Below, one piece after another: positions 10,164-22,406 of a stretch of DNA of 64,000 nt (position 1 is the stretch's first letter; the number at the start of each line of letters is the position of its first letter). The DNA comes from Spirodela intermedia (lineage: Eukaryota; Streptophyta; Magnoliopsida; Alismatales; Araceae). Where the stretch lies: contig LR746277.1 of assembly GCA_902729315.2 (NCBI GenBank), positions 4,035,001 to 4,099,000 of the forward strand, written 5' to 3'. Both the position numbers and the translations under genes were made by a program. Under the pieces are notes generated by a model. It was not told the DNA's origin. It searched no databases and was given only the letters and a program-made list of their open reading frames with translations.

Positions 10164-13100
10164 CTGCACCTCCTCGTAGATGCCCTTAACAAGGAGACTG
10201 TTTCCGACCATGAAGGCGTCCCCGATGTTGTAGGTTTGTTGGTCACCCGGGAACTCCAGCCACAGCGGGCGCATCACGGGGGTGCCGCTCACAGCGGCCT
10301 CCCTAAATAGCGTGTAATAGTACGGCAGCAATGAATAGCGAGTGTGAATCGCCTCCCTTATGCGAGCGGTGTTCTGCTCCCTGCACAGCGCACGAGAACA
10401 GAGGTAAAACCATGGCAAAGAGAGCAGAAGCTCACAGGCGCCAAAAGCTCTACGAGGACCCATTAGAAAAAGAAACCTCCAGCCACCGTAAAGAAGTTGC
10501 TGGGGGCCATTAATTTCCATATCTGGCTGACTTGACTCAAACATATCAGATTGGTTTCCTTTAGTAGACGTGATACCAAGGGTTGCAAACGAGCCCAGTT
10601 ACTGAGCAATATAGGAGATAAATTACATTGCTTACGCTCATTCAAGAAAGTTCATCTAATATTTCGGGGACACGATGAAACAGGGCTCGAACTATCAAAA
10701 AAAAAAATCGAAGTTTTTTCGGTCTTTTTTTTTCGTTGCTTGGAAAAAAACACAGAAAAAACATGACTGTAGATAGAGATAATATAAGAGGAATTTTCAT
10801 AGATTTTTAGCGTTTCTGGAAATTGGAAAACTCAATAATGATTAAAAAATTGATAAATCCAGCGGTTAATTGCAAAGACTGGCTAACATGACACGGAATC
10901 ATGACTGTCAGTAATAGGTGCTTCTCAAGGGGAATAGCTGCAGTGCTTTGAAGAAATAAGTCGATGGAATCTACAGGCGCGTCAAGGTGATTGATTGCTT
11001 ACAATGCAATAAACAAGTAGACAATGTTCACAAGAATCGCTGGTAGATTAAACTGGCAGCCAAAAAACTATAATAACTCTAACAGTGGAGATGATCATGA
11101 GGAATAAAAAAAAACAATGATTATGATTTAATAGGCATCTGTACGCCGACATCCACTAGCATCCAACGAGACATGCAATGCAAGAACATGAAAGATTAGT
11201 GCTGAATGAGATGGTTTCCAATATATAAAAATCAAATATCTGACTCAAAGGGATGGGTTATGTTTTCCTAAACTCACGTAACTTGCTAATATTCCACAGA
11301 GACATTTGCCAGTGTTGGCAAAATGGATGTTGTACTTTTCTCAGTGGAGAATTCAATAAAAATAGACAAAAAATAAACATTGTAATTGTTCCAATGACTG
11401 ACAGATAAAGAATTTATCGCAGCAATTTCTCAGTTACTTCATAGCATAATTTCAATTTCTAATTGACTGATCCTTGAAGCATAGTAGAAATTGTACGACT
11501 GAAATCACTGAAAACAAGGATCTGATAAATATATTACCCAAACAACCAAGGTTCACGTCTCTTAGTGTCATGGTGAGCATGGCCTCTGAAGAAAGGATAG
11601 TAAGCGCCCAACTGGTACCAACGGACTAACAACTCAGGTTCTGGATTCCCAAAAAAACCACCAATATCCGCGCCTGTATTAAACAAAGTGAAAGTTACCT
11701 CATAATGAAGCCATTTAATAACTACATTATCATAAATATCATCTTAAACTCCATTTTTCTTTTTCCTTTCAACTTATCATCAACCCTACTTACCAGAGAA
11801 CGTTATCCCTGTCAGTCCTAGAGTTAAAACCATTGGAACTGATGCTTTGAAGTGATCCCAGTCTGCTGAGTTATCTCCAGTCCATATCGCTCCATATCTT
11901 TGAGTTCCAGCAAAGATGGCTCGTGACAGAACAAATGGTCTATCTTTACCATTACCTCGCTTTAGAAGTCCGTCAGCTGAGGCCATATGAAAATAGTACC
12001 CATAGGCGTTATGTAGTTCTCGGTGCTCCACCCCTCCATAATGAAGAGCATCCCTAGGCATGGTAACCTAGTAGCCACATAAATGATTAAAGCACGATTT
12101 ATTATTCTCAAAAGTGAATAAACTCGTAAAAAGAAATTCTAGGCAAAATCATGGAAAATATAATTGAGAAGGGATACTAGACTATACGTTTTGTACTATC
12201 AATTAAGCAATGCTCATTTCATTAGTCGTTTCTCCTCCTCCAAAACGGCATTCCTTATGGATACGATTCTTCTTCCTACAATTTGGGTGTTCAACATTTG
12301 GAGAGAGAGAAAAGCAATGGGAAAGTTAAAGAAGATAGATAAGGAGCAGAAAGTTCTTAGAGCTCACATCTTCTTGCCATAAATAGCAATAAACTCAACT
12401 CCTCGTACATTACAACAAATAGAAGATTCAGAAATTTGGGAGAGGATGCCCCTGACTTGATCCCCTTGGGCTCTCAATAAATCAAAACAGAGCCTGAAAT
12501 TTTGGCTATGGAGTCTCTGAGGTCCAATTCAAGCACCAGCCTCTGAATCCCATCACACCCATGAAACTGTAAAAGGTGTTTCAGCCAATTCTACGAAAGG
12601 TCCCAAAGTAAAATTCGAAAAGTTCTTCAACCTTTATAAATGCTTTGAGGCAGGCTCCTTCATCCATCATGAATACGAATATACGAAATCGTTAGGACCC
12701 TCCACTTTAAGCACCGAGTTTTCAAACTTCTAAAGCCATATAATTTTCTATTAAAAACTTCTGCAATTAATTGCTAAACAAATGAGTATTGCGTGTCACT
12801 TCGTTCTTCATCATATACTTAGAGAAGATCAGTAACAAATGTAGAACTTACAACACTCTCCCTTCACTTGAACTCTTGAAAGGAAAACCGTTAGGGTCGG
12901 TCCATAGTTATATAAAATCAAAAATACAAATTAACTTCCTGGAAGTTCTACATGCGGCTCTTCTTGTAAAAAATTAAATGAACTATCACAGGGCAGGAGA
13001 AACAGATCGGGAGGAGGTTGTCCATGTCACACAAATAAAGGCCTTCTGTGTGCAACTGTTAGAGAACTAGCACTTGTATCACCCAAAAAACAACTTCGCC

Positions 13101-15567
13101 ACAATGTGTTCACTAGTGCTGCATTTCTACCCAAAAACTGTTGCTGGGAATATCTTCATAAGTGGCTAAATGTAGTTAACGGAGTTTGACACATCATGAA
13201 CTGGTTTAAGTCATTTAAGAACAACTACGGGAGTATGATGTCAGAAATCTGAAAAAGTCCAAGGTGATTCACGGTATTCTCCGAAAATCTCGTGAATGTG
13301 ACAGTTGCTCGAAGAATAGTAGAGATCTATAACCAAAAAGCATGTAACTTTTTTACTGCAGTTCATCACTAGATAAAGAGTACACAAGAAAAGAGGGGAT
13401 AAAAAGGAAGCTTGAACGAACTAAACAGAAATATTTTAACATATTTTATAAGTTTGTACGCAAGCATATGACCGTGTTCATTCTATCAGTAATAAACATC
13501 GTATATACACTGATATTCGAAATTTCACATTGAAATAAGCATTCATCATCGGAGACATCATGTGGATTTTTTACTCGAGTATTCGTTAACAAAGCCCAAT
13601 GTTTTAAGTGAATATGGCGTAAAATTCGGAGACAATATTAAAGTTTTACGATGGTGAAGGTGCGAACCACAAAGTTTGTAAATGAAAAAAAGGACATCCA
13701 TATCATTCATGGAAAATGGAATCAACCTGGGTTCTACATCTAAGTTGGAAGTTGCTACTTACCTACAACGTTATAAAAACCACAAGCCATCTGTGGAAAT
13801 TTAGTCGGGCACTTAGGGCTTGGAATTTTTTATATATTATCTAAAAATGCATAACCTTCAAAAAGAAAATCATCAAATATACATTCCTCCAAAAAGAAAA
13901 TAACATATGCCATTTACTGTCGTCATTTTTTAAATGTATTCTTACGGAAAATTTCTACCAGTAGATTCATTTCTATCACTAACAGTCTTGTAGTGTGTCC
14001 AAAAGATTCATCACGAGAAATTCTCCTGACCAGTAGTTCCCCGTCGCATGGTAGCTTGTTTTCATGCACACAACTACAAGTATGTAATGAAAGATACATT
14101 GGAAAGGTGGATGGAGGTTACCTCAGGGCCATTGAAGACAGAAGGTTCATTCATATCGTTCCATATGTACAGTGAGGGAGTTGAACCAACATACTCCTTC
14201 AGTGAGAATTTGTTTGCCCACCATTCTCGAATCGCTGGGTTCAACACGTCGGGATAGGAAGATGACCCGGGCCAACACCAGCCATCAAAATCGTTCCCAG
14301 AAGCATCCTTCACATAATATCCCTTCTGGGTAGCCTCCTCATGCAGATGAAAGGACTCATCCCTCTTTATATGAGGATCAACTATAGTCACCATGTGCCT
14401 TCCCTTAGCAAGGAGCTTATTCTGCATTTCCTCTGGATTTGGAAACAACACCTTGTCCCATGTGAAATACCTCTTTCCATTCGTGTGCTCAATATCAAGC
14501 CAAAGCACATCATACGGGATGTCATGCTCGTCGAACCCCGAATCCACATTCGCAACATCCTCCTCGTCACGGTAGTTCCACCTGCACTGATGGTACGCCA
14601 CAGCAAACTGCTGAGGCATAGCAGGGGTGCCAGTGACACTGGTGTACTGCCGTATTACGTCCTTTGGCCCAGGTCCTACAAAGAAGAAGGCATCCACAAT
14701 GCCTGCCTCGCTCATCCATAATGTATCGATCCTCTTCCTCTGCTTCTCACCACCAGAACCCGCCGATCCATCCCAGCCAGCCGAAAGCACGTCAATCTGC
14801 ATCTCTGCTGCATTGAGCCAGAAGAAACCAGACGAACCACGGGAGCCGTGGGAGAGCATGAAAGGAATAGAACCGTAAAGACCAAAGGGTGACTCGTGGA
14901 GGTACTCAAATACATCAAGGTTGAAGAGGCGGTAGGGCTCTGAATGGTCCACGCCGGGGCCTCGTGTATATTGGAGCGCCAGGGATGTTGAAGCGTGCTC
15001 CGGGATACCATAAACGAACTCCGCATCGTAGAATGATACATCAAAACTGATCGATTGAGGTCCATGAGGTCGGGTATCTGTGTGGCTGCGGAACCTCTCC
15101 TCCCATTTCTCATCTTCCTTCTTGGTTCTCAGCTGCTCGAAGTCAAACAAACCATTAGAGTTGAGGGAGAACAACCGATCGTCGTCCGATCCTGTACGGC
15201 GGACGTAAAGCTCAAAGGGGTCGTGGCGGAGGACGGCCTCGACATCCCCCGAGAGATAAATTATGGATGAGACGCCGTCCGGAGAAGTAGAGATCCGCGG
15301 CAGCCAGAGCTTCCGGCCCTCGAAATCGGGAATGATGACATCGGGAACCTGGAAGCGCTTCTTCCTAGGAGGATCGGCTGCCGGATCGTCCACCTCGTCG
15401 ATCTTCAGCCGCAGGATCCCGTCCTGGTAAACCGAGAGCTCCAGCAGAAGTGGCCTAGTCTCCTGATGTTCTTCTTCCTCTTCGGTGGAACGATCTGCTC
15501 CGTCGGAAAACCCGGCGTCGCTGTCCGCTTCACCGTCCTCCGACTCAAGCCGTTCGATGAGAGGAGC

Positions 15568-15605
<38 letters not shown>

Positions 15606-15849
15606 GAGGCGCCGCATTGGCCGAGGGGCGGAGGAGCGCAGTCAGGCGTCCATCCTCTAGGGCGACATCGGAGACGGCGAGCCTGCAGGAGTGGGGCTTC
15701 CTCGCCCGAGCCCTCTTGCAGAATGGGGTCTGATCGCAGTTACGGAACTCCTCCTTCTTCCACGCGAGGACCGCCGCAAACTGGAAGAGCAATAGGAGTA
15801 AGAAGAGCAGCGCAAGCGGAGCTCTCCCCCCTACGGCCGGCGGAGCCAT
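9430..15849 (-). CDS. PSL5: ER glucosidase II alpha subunit (GH31)
   Basis: Trims the inner alpha-1,3-linked glucoses from N-glycans in the ER for the calnexin/calreticulin cycle; the Arabidopsis gene is RSW3/PSL5. Six exons: 15849-14122, 12067-11794, 11673-11538, 10380-10170, 10078-9872, 9795-9430, all phase-consistent, encoding 973 residues against about 921 in Arabidopsis. Seen: a hydrophobic signal peptide (about 10-29); the start of the mature protein, [18 protein letters not shown]31 motif [17 protein letters not shown]; catalytic nucleophile Asp565 in WNDMNEPS; acid/base Asp641 in WTGDNSADW. The 76-residue spacing between them fits the known fungal enzyme. The extra length comes partly from a run of about 14 prolines near residue 81-94 followed by an acidic linker. 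Introns 4 and 5 are under 100 bp and GA/CT-rich. The beta subunit is not in this window. Confidence 0.95.
10126..10161. repeat. GA microsatellite filling intron 4 of glucosidase II
   Basis: Pure GA run of about 36 bp within the 91-bp intron 10079-10169. It starts eight bases inside the donor and reads CT on the coding strand. Confidence 0.9.
15571..15603. repeat. GGC trinucleotide repeat coding for polyproline
   Basis: A (GGC)n run, read as CCG codons on the minus strand, encodes the polyproline stretch in the N-terminal part of glucosidase II alpha. It is probably length-variable between individuals. Confidence 0.9.
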
Positions 15850-18394
15850 GATCGGAGGGAACCGATAATTTCCCTTCTCCCACCTCTCTCGGACGCCTCC
15901 TCTCTACAACTGCATCTGATCGGCTCATACATTAACCGTGAATAAAGCAGACAGCGAGGACGTTCCCTTTCCCCATTCTCGGCCCATACCCAAAAACCCG
16001 TCTCACGCAGATCGGCTCAACAAGATTATCTTTGTGAGATGGGCCGGCCCAAATAAACGCGCCTAGGGACTCATTAAGAAAATGGCCCAACTAAACGCGC
16101 CGGCGTGCGCGCAGGAGTGGGGCTTGCAGGTAAATGTGGCGGTCACATCAGAGGCGTCTATTTGTGGTCAGCTTTGAGAATCCCACCGCTGGCTCCAAGA
16201 TCTTCGCATATGGGAGCTCATGCGCCGTCCCCTACCACGACGGTGCGGGCAGCGGGTGACACACGGTCGCCGCTCGCAGCCACCTGTCTTCTTCGCCGAG
16301 ACGGAGACGGAGGGTGTTAGTGGCCGTCTCTCTCCGCCACGAGGGGGTTCCCCTCAAAAGGGCCGCCGCCAGCTTTCCTCGCCGGCGTTATAGAGCCCGC
16401 CACCGCCACCGCCGTCGCCTGTGGGAGCGGATATGGCCGTTGTGGGAGCTGGAGCACCGTCCACTAACCCGGGCTCCGACCTGGCTCGTGTGGAGCGGGA
16501 GGGAGAATGAGGGCGGCGGCGGGGACGAGAGGCTGCAAGGGGGCTTCCCCTGGGAAGCAGTGGGGCCGAGCTTATCCGCACCAGCTTGCACGGTCAGCCC
16601 GAGTCGCCGCCGGCCACACGATCGGAACGCTCCGATTAGAATACGATGTACTCCAAAAGAATTACACATCTGCGGATGTAACGTGGGCCTTATATCAGAA
16701 AAATGCCCCCTCTTCCTCGTCCATTTCCCCGACAATATTTGGACGGAACCGACGATGGATGAGGAGCTTGCGGAGATCTACGGGGCTCCCTCCCCTTTCC
16801 TCTCTGTCTGTCTGCCTGCGTCCGGCCGGACCTTCTCTCCTCCCCCACTTCCCCTTCTTTTAAAATACCTGCGGCTGCGGAAGTCCACGTTAAGGAAGAT
16901 GACGACGCCGCATGTGGGGAGAATAATACCCCCATGGACGGAGAAAAATAATCCGAGAAACTTTCGCCTGTGGGCTGGCATAAGTTCCCCTCCCCGTGAC
17001 GCGAGCGACGCGCGAAACGCGAAAGAGCGGGCAGAACCGTAGCTGCTGCCGCCTGAGAATCTCCCCGGTCAAGATCGAAAGGAGCCAATCTCCTCTCTCG
17101 CTAAGTCGGATGCTTACCGCATAAGCACGCAGGAAAGGGAATGAAATGGCTTCATGCATCGCGTTTCTTTATTTGGAAAGAGATGGAGCGAGAGAGGGGG
17201 CCATAGTGCAGCTTCCATTAGCAACTGGAACCCAATCCCTTTACCCCTTTCGACTTTCATGGCTCGCCGTCGGCCGTCGGCGGCTTTTTGTTGGCTTGCA
17301 TCTTCTCTTCCTCCGCCTTTCCTCGGCGTCCCGAGTTTAATACTGGCGGCTGCTGGCCACGGCCGGGACCGGTCGGGGGATGGGTTAAGGGCTAATAGGC
17401 CCTTAGGAGGGGACATGGCGAGACAAGGAATAAGGGGCTACGCGCCTACATGTCAAGGGCACGAATCTAATGTTAAACATCGAAAAGCCTTTTCAGTGAG
17501 CCGCGGCTCGGCCTATGTCACCACTCCGGCGCTCGGGCTCGGCAGAGCAAGGTCCCCTGGTTCTGAGAGACTATCAAATAGCGATATAGCGAGAGAGAGA
17601 GAGCTGAATTGACGCTTAGTCTTCAGTTCTCTTGCTCAAACGGTGTGGTTTTTTCTCGGTCAATTTTGGAGGCGATAAGTGACGTCGTTCTTCGGAAAAT
17701 GAGGTAAAAATGGGGCGAGAGGGGCTGGTGAAGATGGAGAGAGTTCATGGCCTGGAACGAGCGACGTCCATTGGAAAAGCAAGCACTGCTTCAGAATTAA
17801 GCGGACCCTTTTCCCCTTTTCATCGATCAGGCCCTTGTCACGTAAAGCAAGCGGACGAAGAATAATTGGACGGAGTTTATCAGAGAGAGAGAATGTGCTG
17901 ATGTAGTGGAGGGGGGAGCGGTAGGGACTAAGCTGGAAAGAAAAAGGTAGCCTCTTTGTGGGAGAGAGAGAGTAGTGGTGGGAGTACCTGTGGAGGGCTC
18001 TGCTTACGAAGTGAGAGGTATCTTGTCCAGGAGTAGAGGGGTTCCTCCATGCCAGAAGTCCCGGGGGGGGGGGTTGGGGCGAGTGGAGAAAGACGAAGTA
18101 AAGAGAGAGAGAAGGGGAGAGGCCGGTCCCTACAAATACCCCTCCACCCCTCCTACCCACTTCTCCTCATCAGCGCTAACAGCCCTCTTCCTCCGAACAG
18201 CTCCAGCCCCCCAAGGTCACCGCCAGAAGAGAGAATCGCTCCCGCAGACCACGCAACAAGCCTTGCATGCTCCTTCAGTCTTCATACGTACCCTTTTACA
18301 CCCGCTTCTGAGCACCCTCCCCTGCGGTTTCATCTCCCCGCTTCTCCCTCACGGTCTACTGTGTTGGCCGCTAGCCGTCCTCACCTCGCAGAAC
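15850..18394. other. Divergent intergenic between glucosidase II and the FAF gene
   Basis: Holds the 5' leaders and promoters of both neighbours. On the FAF side, a CTACAAATACCC element at about 18131 is a weak TATA candidate, followed by a CT-rich leader. An 11-G homopolymer lies at 18063-18073. On the glucosidase side there are GGGCC/GGCCC site II-like elements (about 15981, 16040-16050, 16083). An open frame of 242 codons at 16314-17042 begins with GTG and has no recognisable domain; I do not call it a gene. Confidence 0.5.
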
Positions 18395-19711
18395 ATGTCG
18401 TTCGTCGCCTTCGAGAAGCCCTCTCCCTTCGCTCTAGACGGGCTAGGAGGTCGCCGCCACTGTGGCGGTGCAGCAGCCTTCTCCGCCGGTGCGGCGGCCG
18501 TGGAGGTCGCCGGCCCGGAGAGCTGGTTGTCTCCGCCCGAGAAGGCCGCACAGAAGAACGACGGGGAATTTGACATCTGGGCATCCGTCCAGACACCGGC
18601 GAAGGCCGCTGCCGGCCTGCCGGCGCCCTATGTGCATCCCCTGGTGAGGCTCTCGGCCAACTCCCTCAGCCAGAGGAGCCTGGAGATGTGCACCGAGAGC
18701 CTCGGGTCGGAGACGGGCTCCGACGGGATGATCTCCTCCGAGGATCTGGACGACTATTTTTCTACGTGGACCAACTCTGTGGACGACGACTTCGTAGAGA
18801 AGTCAAACGAAACGGGTGACGTGGAGTCGGAACTCGGCGATGAAGAAGAGACGGTGGAGTTGCCACCGAGTAGGAGGAAGCCGACGCCGGTGAATTACCA
18901 CTGCTCGAGCGGAAGGTCACCGGCTCGTTTCTTCCCTCCTCCTCTGCCCTCCATCTGCCGTCGCGACGGGCCGTGCCTCAGCATGAGGCGGCACCGCCTC
19001 GACGGCCGCCTCGTGGTCGAGGCCGTCACCGTCCCATCACAGAACTACCTCCACGCGCAGCGCCACAACGGTCGCCTGCTTCTCACCTTCATCGACACCG
19101 CCACCGAGGACATCTACCCGGGCAGGCAGCAGCCCGCCGCCGCCCTGGAGCAGCTCCGTTGCCGAGAGGAAGAAGACGCCTACAACGAAGCCGAAGCGGA
19201 GGTGGAAGCCAGAGCCCCGGAGGAGACCGATGAGGAGGAGATTGTGGTAGAAGAAGAGGACGAGGAAGTGGAGCTGGTGGACAGGGGAATAGTGGTGGAG
19301 GTGAAGGTGAGCAGGCCGCAGTTACCCCAGAGCGGAGGGCTCAAGGTACAGCTCTCCTCCGTCGTGATCAATAAGTTCGTGGGCGTGCCGCTGACCGACG
19401 AGAACCCCTGGGTCGGGAAGCTCGGCAGGGCGGCGCAGGAAGCTGAGAAGGAGGCGGCCTCTACCACCACCACCGCCACCGCCGTGGTGGCGGCGGCGGC
19501 CGCGGCGTCGTCGTCCCTGAGCGCCGACGAGCGTTACTGGCGTAACGGGAAGGGTCCGCTGTCGGCGCTGAGACACCCTTCCCCCGAGAAGCTCCACTTC
19601 ACATCCAAGGGGCAGATGAACAGGGGGGACCTGCTGCACCAGGTCAGGAGGTGCAGCGAACATCACCGGCCCCTCTTCATCTGGGAGCCCTGCTGCGTCG
19701 CCTCATCCTAG
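18395..19711 (+). CDS. FAF-domain protein (FANTASTIC FOUR-like)
   Basis: Intronless, 438 residues. The FAF domain (PF11250) lies at about 175-233: FFPPPLPSICRRDGP, then MRRHRLDGRLVVEAVTVPS and NGRLLLTFI. FAF proteins are plant-specific; four small ones modulate shoot meristem size through WUSCHEL. Longer FAF-like proteins such as this one include Arabidopsis EAR1, a positive effector of PP2C in ABA signalling. Other visible parts are a conserved-looking EFDIWASVQTP (58-68), acidic stretches (about 145-155 and 240-275), an Ala-rich run, and a C-terminal block ERYWRNGKGPLSALRHPSP. The same frame stays open for 420 bases upstream but has no ATG there, so the start at 18395 is used. The exact role of this long form cannot be read from the sequence. 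Confidence 0.88.
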   Translation: MSFVAFEKPSPFALDGLGGRRHCGGAAAFSAGAAAVEVAGPESWLSPPEKAAQKNDGEFDIWASVQTPAKAAAGLPAPYVHPLVRLSANSLSQRSLEMCTESLGSETGSDGMISSEDLDDYFSTWTNSVDDDFVEKSNETGDVESELGDEEETVELPPSRRKPTPVNYHCSSGRSPARFFPPPLPSICRRDGPCLSMRRHRLDGRLVVEAVTVPSQNYLHAQRHNGRLLLTFIDTATEDIYPGRQQPAAALEQLRCREEEDAYNEAEAEVEARAPEETDEEEIVVEEEDEEVELVDRGIVVEVKVSRPQLPQSGGLKVQLSSVVINKFVGVPLTDENPWVGKLGRAAQEAEKEAASTTTTATAVVAAAAAASSSLSADERYWRNGKGPLSALRHPSPEKLHFTSKGQMNRGDLLHQVRRCSEHHRPLFIWEPCCVASS

Positions 19712-20634
19712 GACATACGCCTCCTCCGCCGGCGCCGCCGGCAGCCCTTTGCAGCCACCCGCCTTCTCCATTTACGACCACTATTGTCGCTCTCCGGCGA
19801 GCGTCTCCCGGGCTTCTCCTCCCCGATGGACAGTTTGAATACCCTGTAATTTTTACTGTCATTGTCTTTGCCACCGTCGCGGCGGTTGGAAGAGAAGATG
19901 AGAGACGTTGCTTACATTCTCTCTACCTTACCCCTTTCTTATCCCTGTGTGCTTACTCAGTAGCTTCTTTCTGGTTATCGCCCTTCTGTACTTGCATTCT
20001 CTCTCCTCTCTCTCTCTCTCCCTCTGTATTTCCTTTCTCCGACTGTCGATATATTCTGTTCACCGTCATCTGCCCGTCTGGACTCGCCATCTCTCTCTCT
20101 CTCTCTCTCTATCTCTGTCTGTGGTTCCTCGGCATCGTGGCTCGACCACGGCTACGTCTCGCAAGGTCTGACGAAAATTTATTATTTCCCGTAACATACC
20201 GTAATTCATCAAGAAAGACTGCTAATTTTGTCAACGCAAAAAACTAATATTTTCCTGTTTAAGTCGAGGAGATGAAGCCCTATAATTTTGTCGTGGCCAT
20301 ATTACTACGATCTATTTATCGAAAAATAACTGCTAATTTTCCGCGGTGAACCCATTACTCGAAATCTCTAATTTAATTATTTTTTCTATCTTAATTTTAA
20401 AATATACATTTTTATGGTTGTCAATTCATTCCCGCTCCGGTCTGCATCACCTGTCGATGTACGTAGAGAGAGAGAGAGGATTAGCCCACAGACGGCCTGT
20501 GTTAGAAAAGATCTCAGCTTTCCTGCGTACTCTGTTCCGTTTAATAACACAGCTTCTAGAGAGCGGATGCGCGCCGACTCCTAATAGCGAATAGCCATCA
20601 TCTAAGGAAAGCACCGGGACCAACTAGTTCACAG

Positions 20635-20635
<1 letters not shown>

Positions 20636-20667
<32 letters not shown>
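20636..20667. repeat. GA microsatellite
   Basis: Pure GA dinucleotide run in intergenic DNA. A second, shorter GA run lies 125 bp further on at 20793-20817. Confidence 0.9.
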
Positions 20668-20670
<3 letters not shown>

Positions 20671-21449
20671 GATCCTAAGATCTTCCTGCGTGAGCCATGC
20701 ACGTTCTGAAGAACAGTGCTCGTGCACAGAGGGTAGATCTTCCGCATCAGTCGATATCGGGCAGAACTCAGTTTGGCAGAGAGAAAGATACCGTAGAGAG
20801 AGAGAGAGAGAGAGAGGGGAGAGAATGATGGTACCGCTTGAATATGGGGAGAGATCCCGATCGGCGGACCGCCGTACGAAAAAATCTTGGAGGAAACAGG
20901 GGAGGAAGAACTGGTGTGTGGACAAAAAGGGTAGCGCCGCGCCGCTGTTTCCACTGTCCCTCCGGCCGCGGTTTATCTCCCGGTGCCCTCACCACCTCAC
21001 CCGTCGTCCCCTGTCCCCCCCTCGCCGGCGGGAGGGGGGCGTGACATCTCCGCCGGCGTGGAGATTCCGAGGGTGCACCGGAAGAAGACGAGACCCCAGA
21101 TCGGGGAGAATATTCGTCGGATTCTTCATCATCATCCGCCACAGTCCCGCAGATCTTCATGATGGGGGCAGAAGAGAAGCCTGCAGGGGGGGTGACCATA
21201 TCGGTCCCTCTTGTCCGCATATGAATGGATCTTGTCCGAATCCACGTGACTCTCGTTGCGGTCACCCGATTCCCCGGGTTTTGACCTCCTCCCAAAATCG
21301 CGAGATGAGCACATCTCCCCGGAAACTCGTGAGATAATCAAAGCCCTGGGGTATTTTTGGGCCAGGCCCAGGCCCAACGTGATGGGCTTCGTGGGCTCCT
21401 GGCTTCTGATGACATCACATATGGCGTCTAACGTTTAGAGATGGGGTCA

Positions 21450-21809
21450 TCAGGGGGAAGATCCTCGATCTCGGGGGGAGACAGGGAGTCCGGCGAGGGT
21501 CTGCTCAGTGCCGGGTTGCCAGTAATTGAGGTGAGTCGTGCAAATCGGGTTCTCTCCGCCACCCCCGGAGGACTCTCCGTCGGCGGGGGAATCGAAAAGC
21601 CCAGGCTTTTCTTCCGGCGGGGTCTCCGGCGAGGGAGGTGAGTAGTCTCCGGTCACCGGAGCTCGCCGGCGGCCGAGAGTAGAGTATCTTGGTTGGGGGC
21701 CGGTCTTGATCCCGATGCTCTCGGGGGGGAAGGAGCCACCGGCAAGCGAAGACGAACTACCGGTCGACACGCGCCGCCAACACTGCTCCGTTGACTCTAG
21801 AAGCGACAT
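21450..21809 (-). CDS. Unrecognised 119-codon open frame, weak candidate
   Basis: ATG at 21809, rich in Ser, Pro, Gly and Glu, with segments such as TGDYSPPSPETPPEEKPG. About 95 bases upstream on the same strand lies a CTATAG element that might be a TATA box (about 21904-21911). I recognise no family, and GC-rich intergenic DNA often gives frames this long by chance. It could also be one exon of a gene continuing to 21377-21132. Treat as unproven. Confidence 0.2.
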   Translation of the reverse strand: MSLLESTEQCWRRVSTGSSSSLAGGSFPPESIGIKTGPQPRYSTLGRRRAPVTGDYSPPSPETPPEEKPGLFDSPADGESSGGGGENPICTTHLNYWQPGTEQTLAGLPVSPRDRGSSP

Positions 21810-22406
21810 GCAAGTGGGCCGGGGCCATTATCTCGTTGACTCCGACGTTCCAAAAAGTTGTACTCGAGGCCGTCATCCCGTCCCGTCTCGTCTCCTCTGC
21901 CTCCCACTATAGATCTTGCTTTTGTTTAACACGTTGACTAGGAAGTTTCCTCCCTCTTTCTCTTGTCGTGTCCGCTTTGATGGGCTCCGTTTTGTTATTG
22001 TTCGACCGGGGAAGAAGAGGGGGGGAGTGCGGCGCGCAGTGGGAGGCAGCGATGCGAGATGCGTGTGGATGTGGGAGAGACGCAGAGGAGACCCTCCTCA
22101 CGCTAACAACGTGCAGAACCCAGAATTCCAGAAGCGCCCGGGTAGCCATCCAAAGCCGGGTCCTCTCTCTCTCTCTCTCCATCGTACAGTCTATAATCGC
22201 CAACTCGTTGTTCTTCCTGACGTATAAACGCAAGGGAATGTTGAGATTGGAAGGTGTTAACTAGCTCATGGAACTGGCTATGGAAACACACTCAGTTTGT
22301 CTGTCTGTTGAGGAATGATTAACCAGCTGGAAGCATAAGATATCTATCTGGCTAGCAACCACGAATAGACAGGAAGGAGAGGAAGAATTGGCCCAAAAGA
22401 GCTGGC

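Larger units (their letters stand above)
19712..22406. other. Intergenic: FAF 3' UTR and BRR2 3' flank, GA/CT rich
   Basis: About 2.7 kb with several GA/CT microsatellites (about 20095-20110, 20636-20667, 20793-20817). No recognised gene. Two minus-strand open frames, 21450-21809 and about 20768-21295, have coding-like composition but no identifiable domain; the first is listed separately as a weak candidate. Confidence 0.5.

Noticed and set aside
16314-17042. 242-codon plus-strand open frame between glucosidase II and the FAF gene
   Set aside because: It begins with GTG, has no recognisable domain, and lies in GC-rich promoter DNA where stops are rare.
17975-18394. N-terminal extension of the FAF-domain protein
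   Set aside because: The frame is open but contains no ATG before 18395, and it includes CT-rich leader and a G homopolymer, so it is a 5' leader.
20690-21337. 215-codon plus-strand frame and the opposing minus-strand frame 20768-21295
   Set aside because: Non-ATG starts and translation through GA microsatellites giving Ser-Leu or Arg-Glu repeats; no family similarity.
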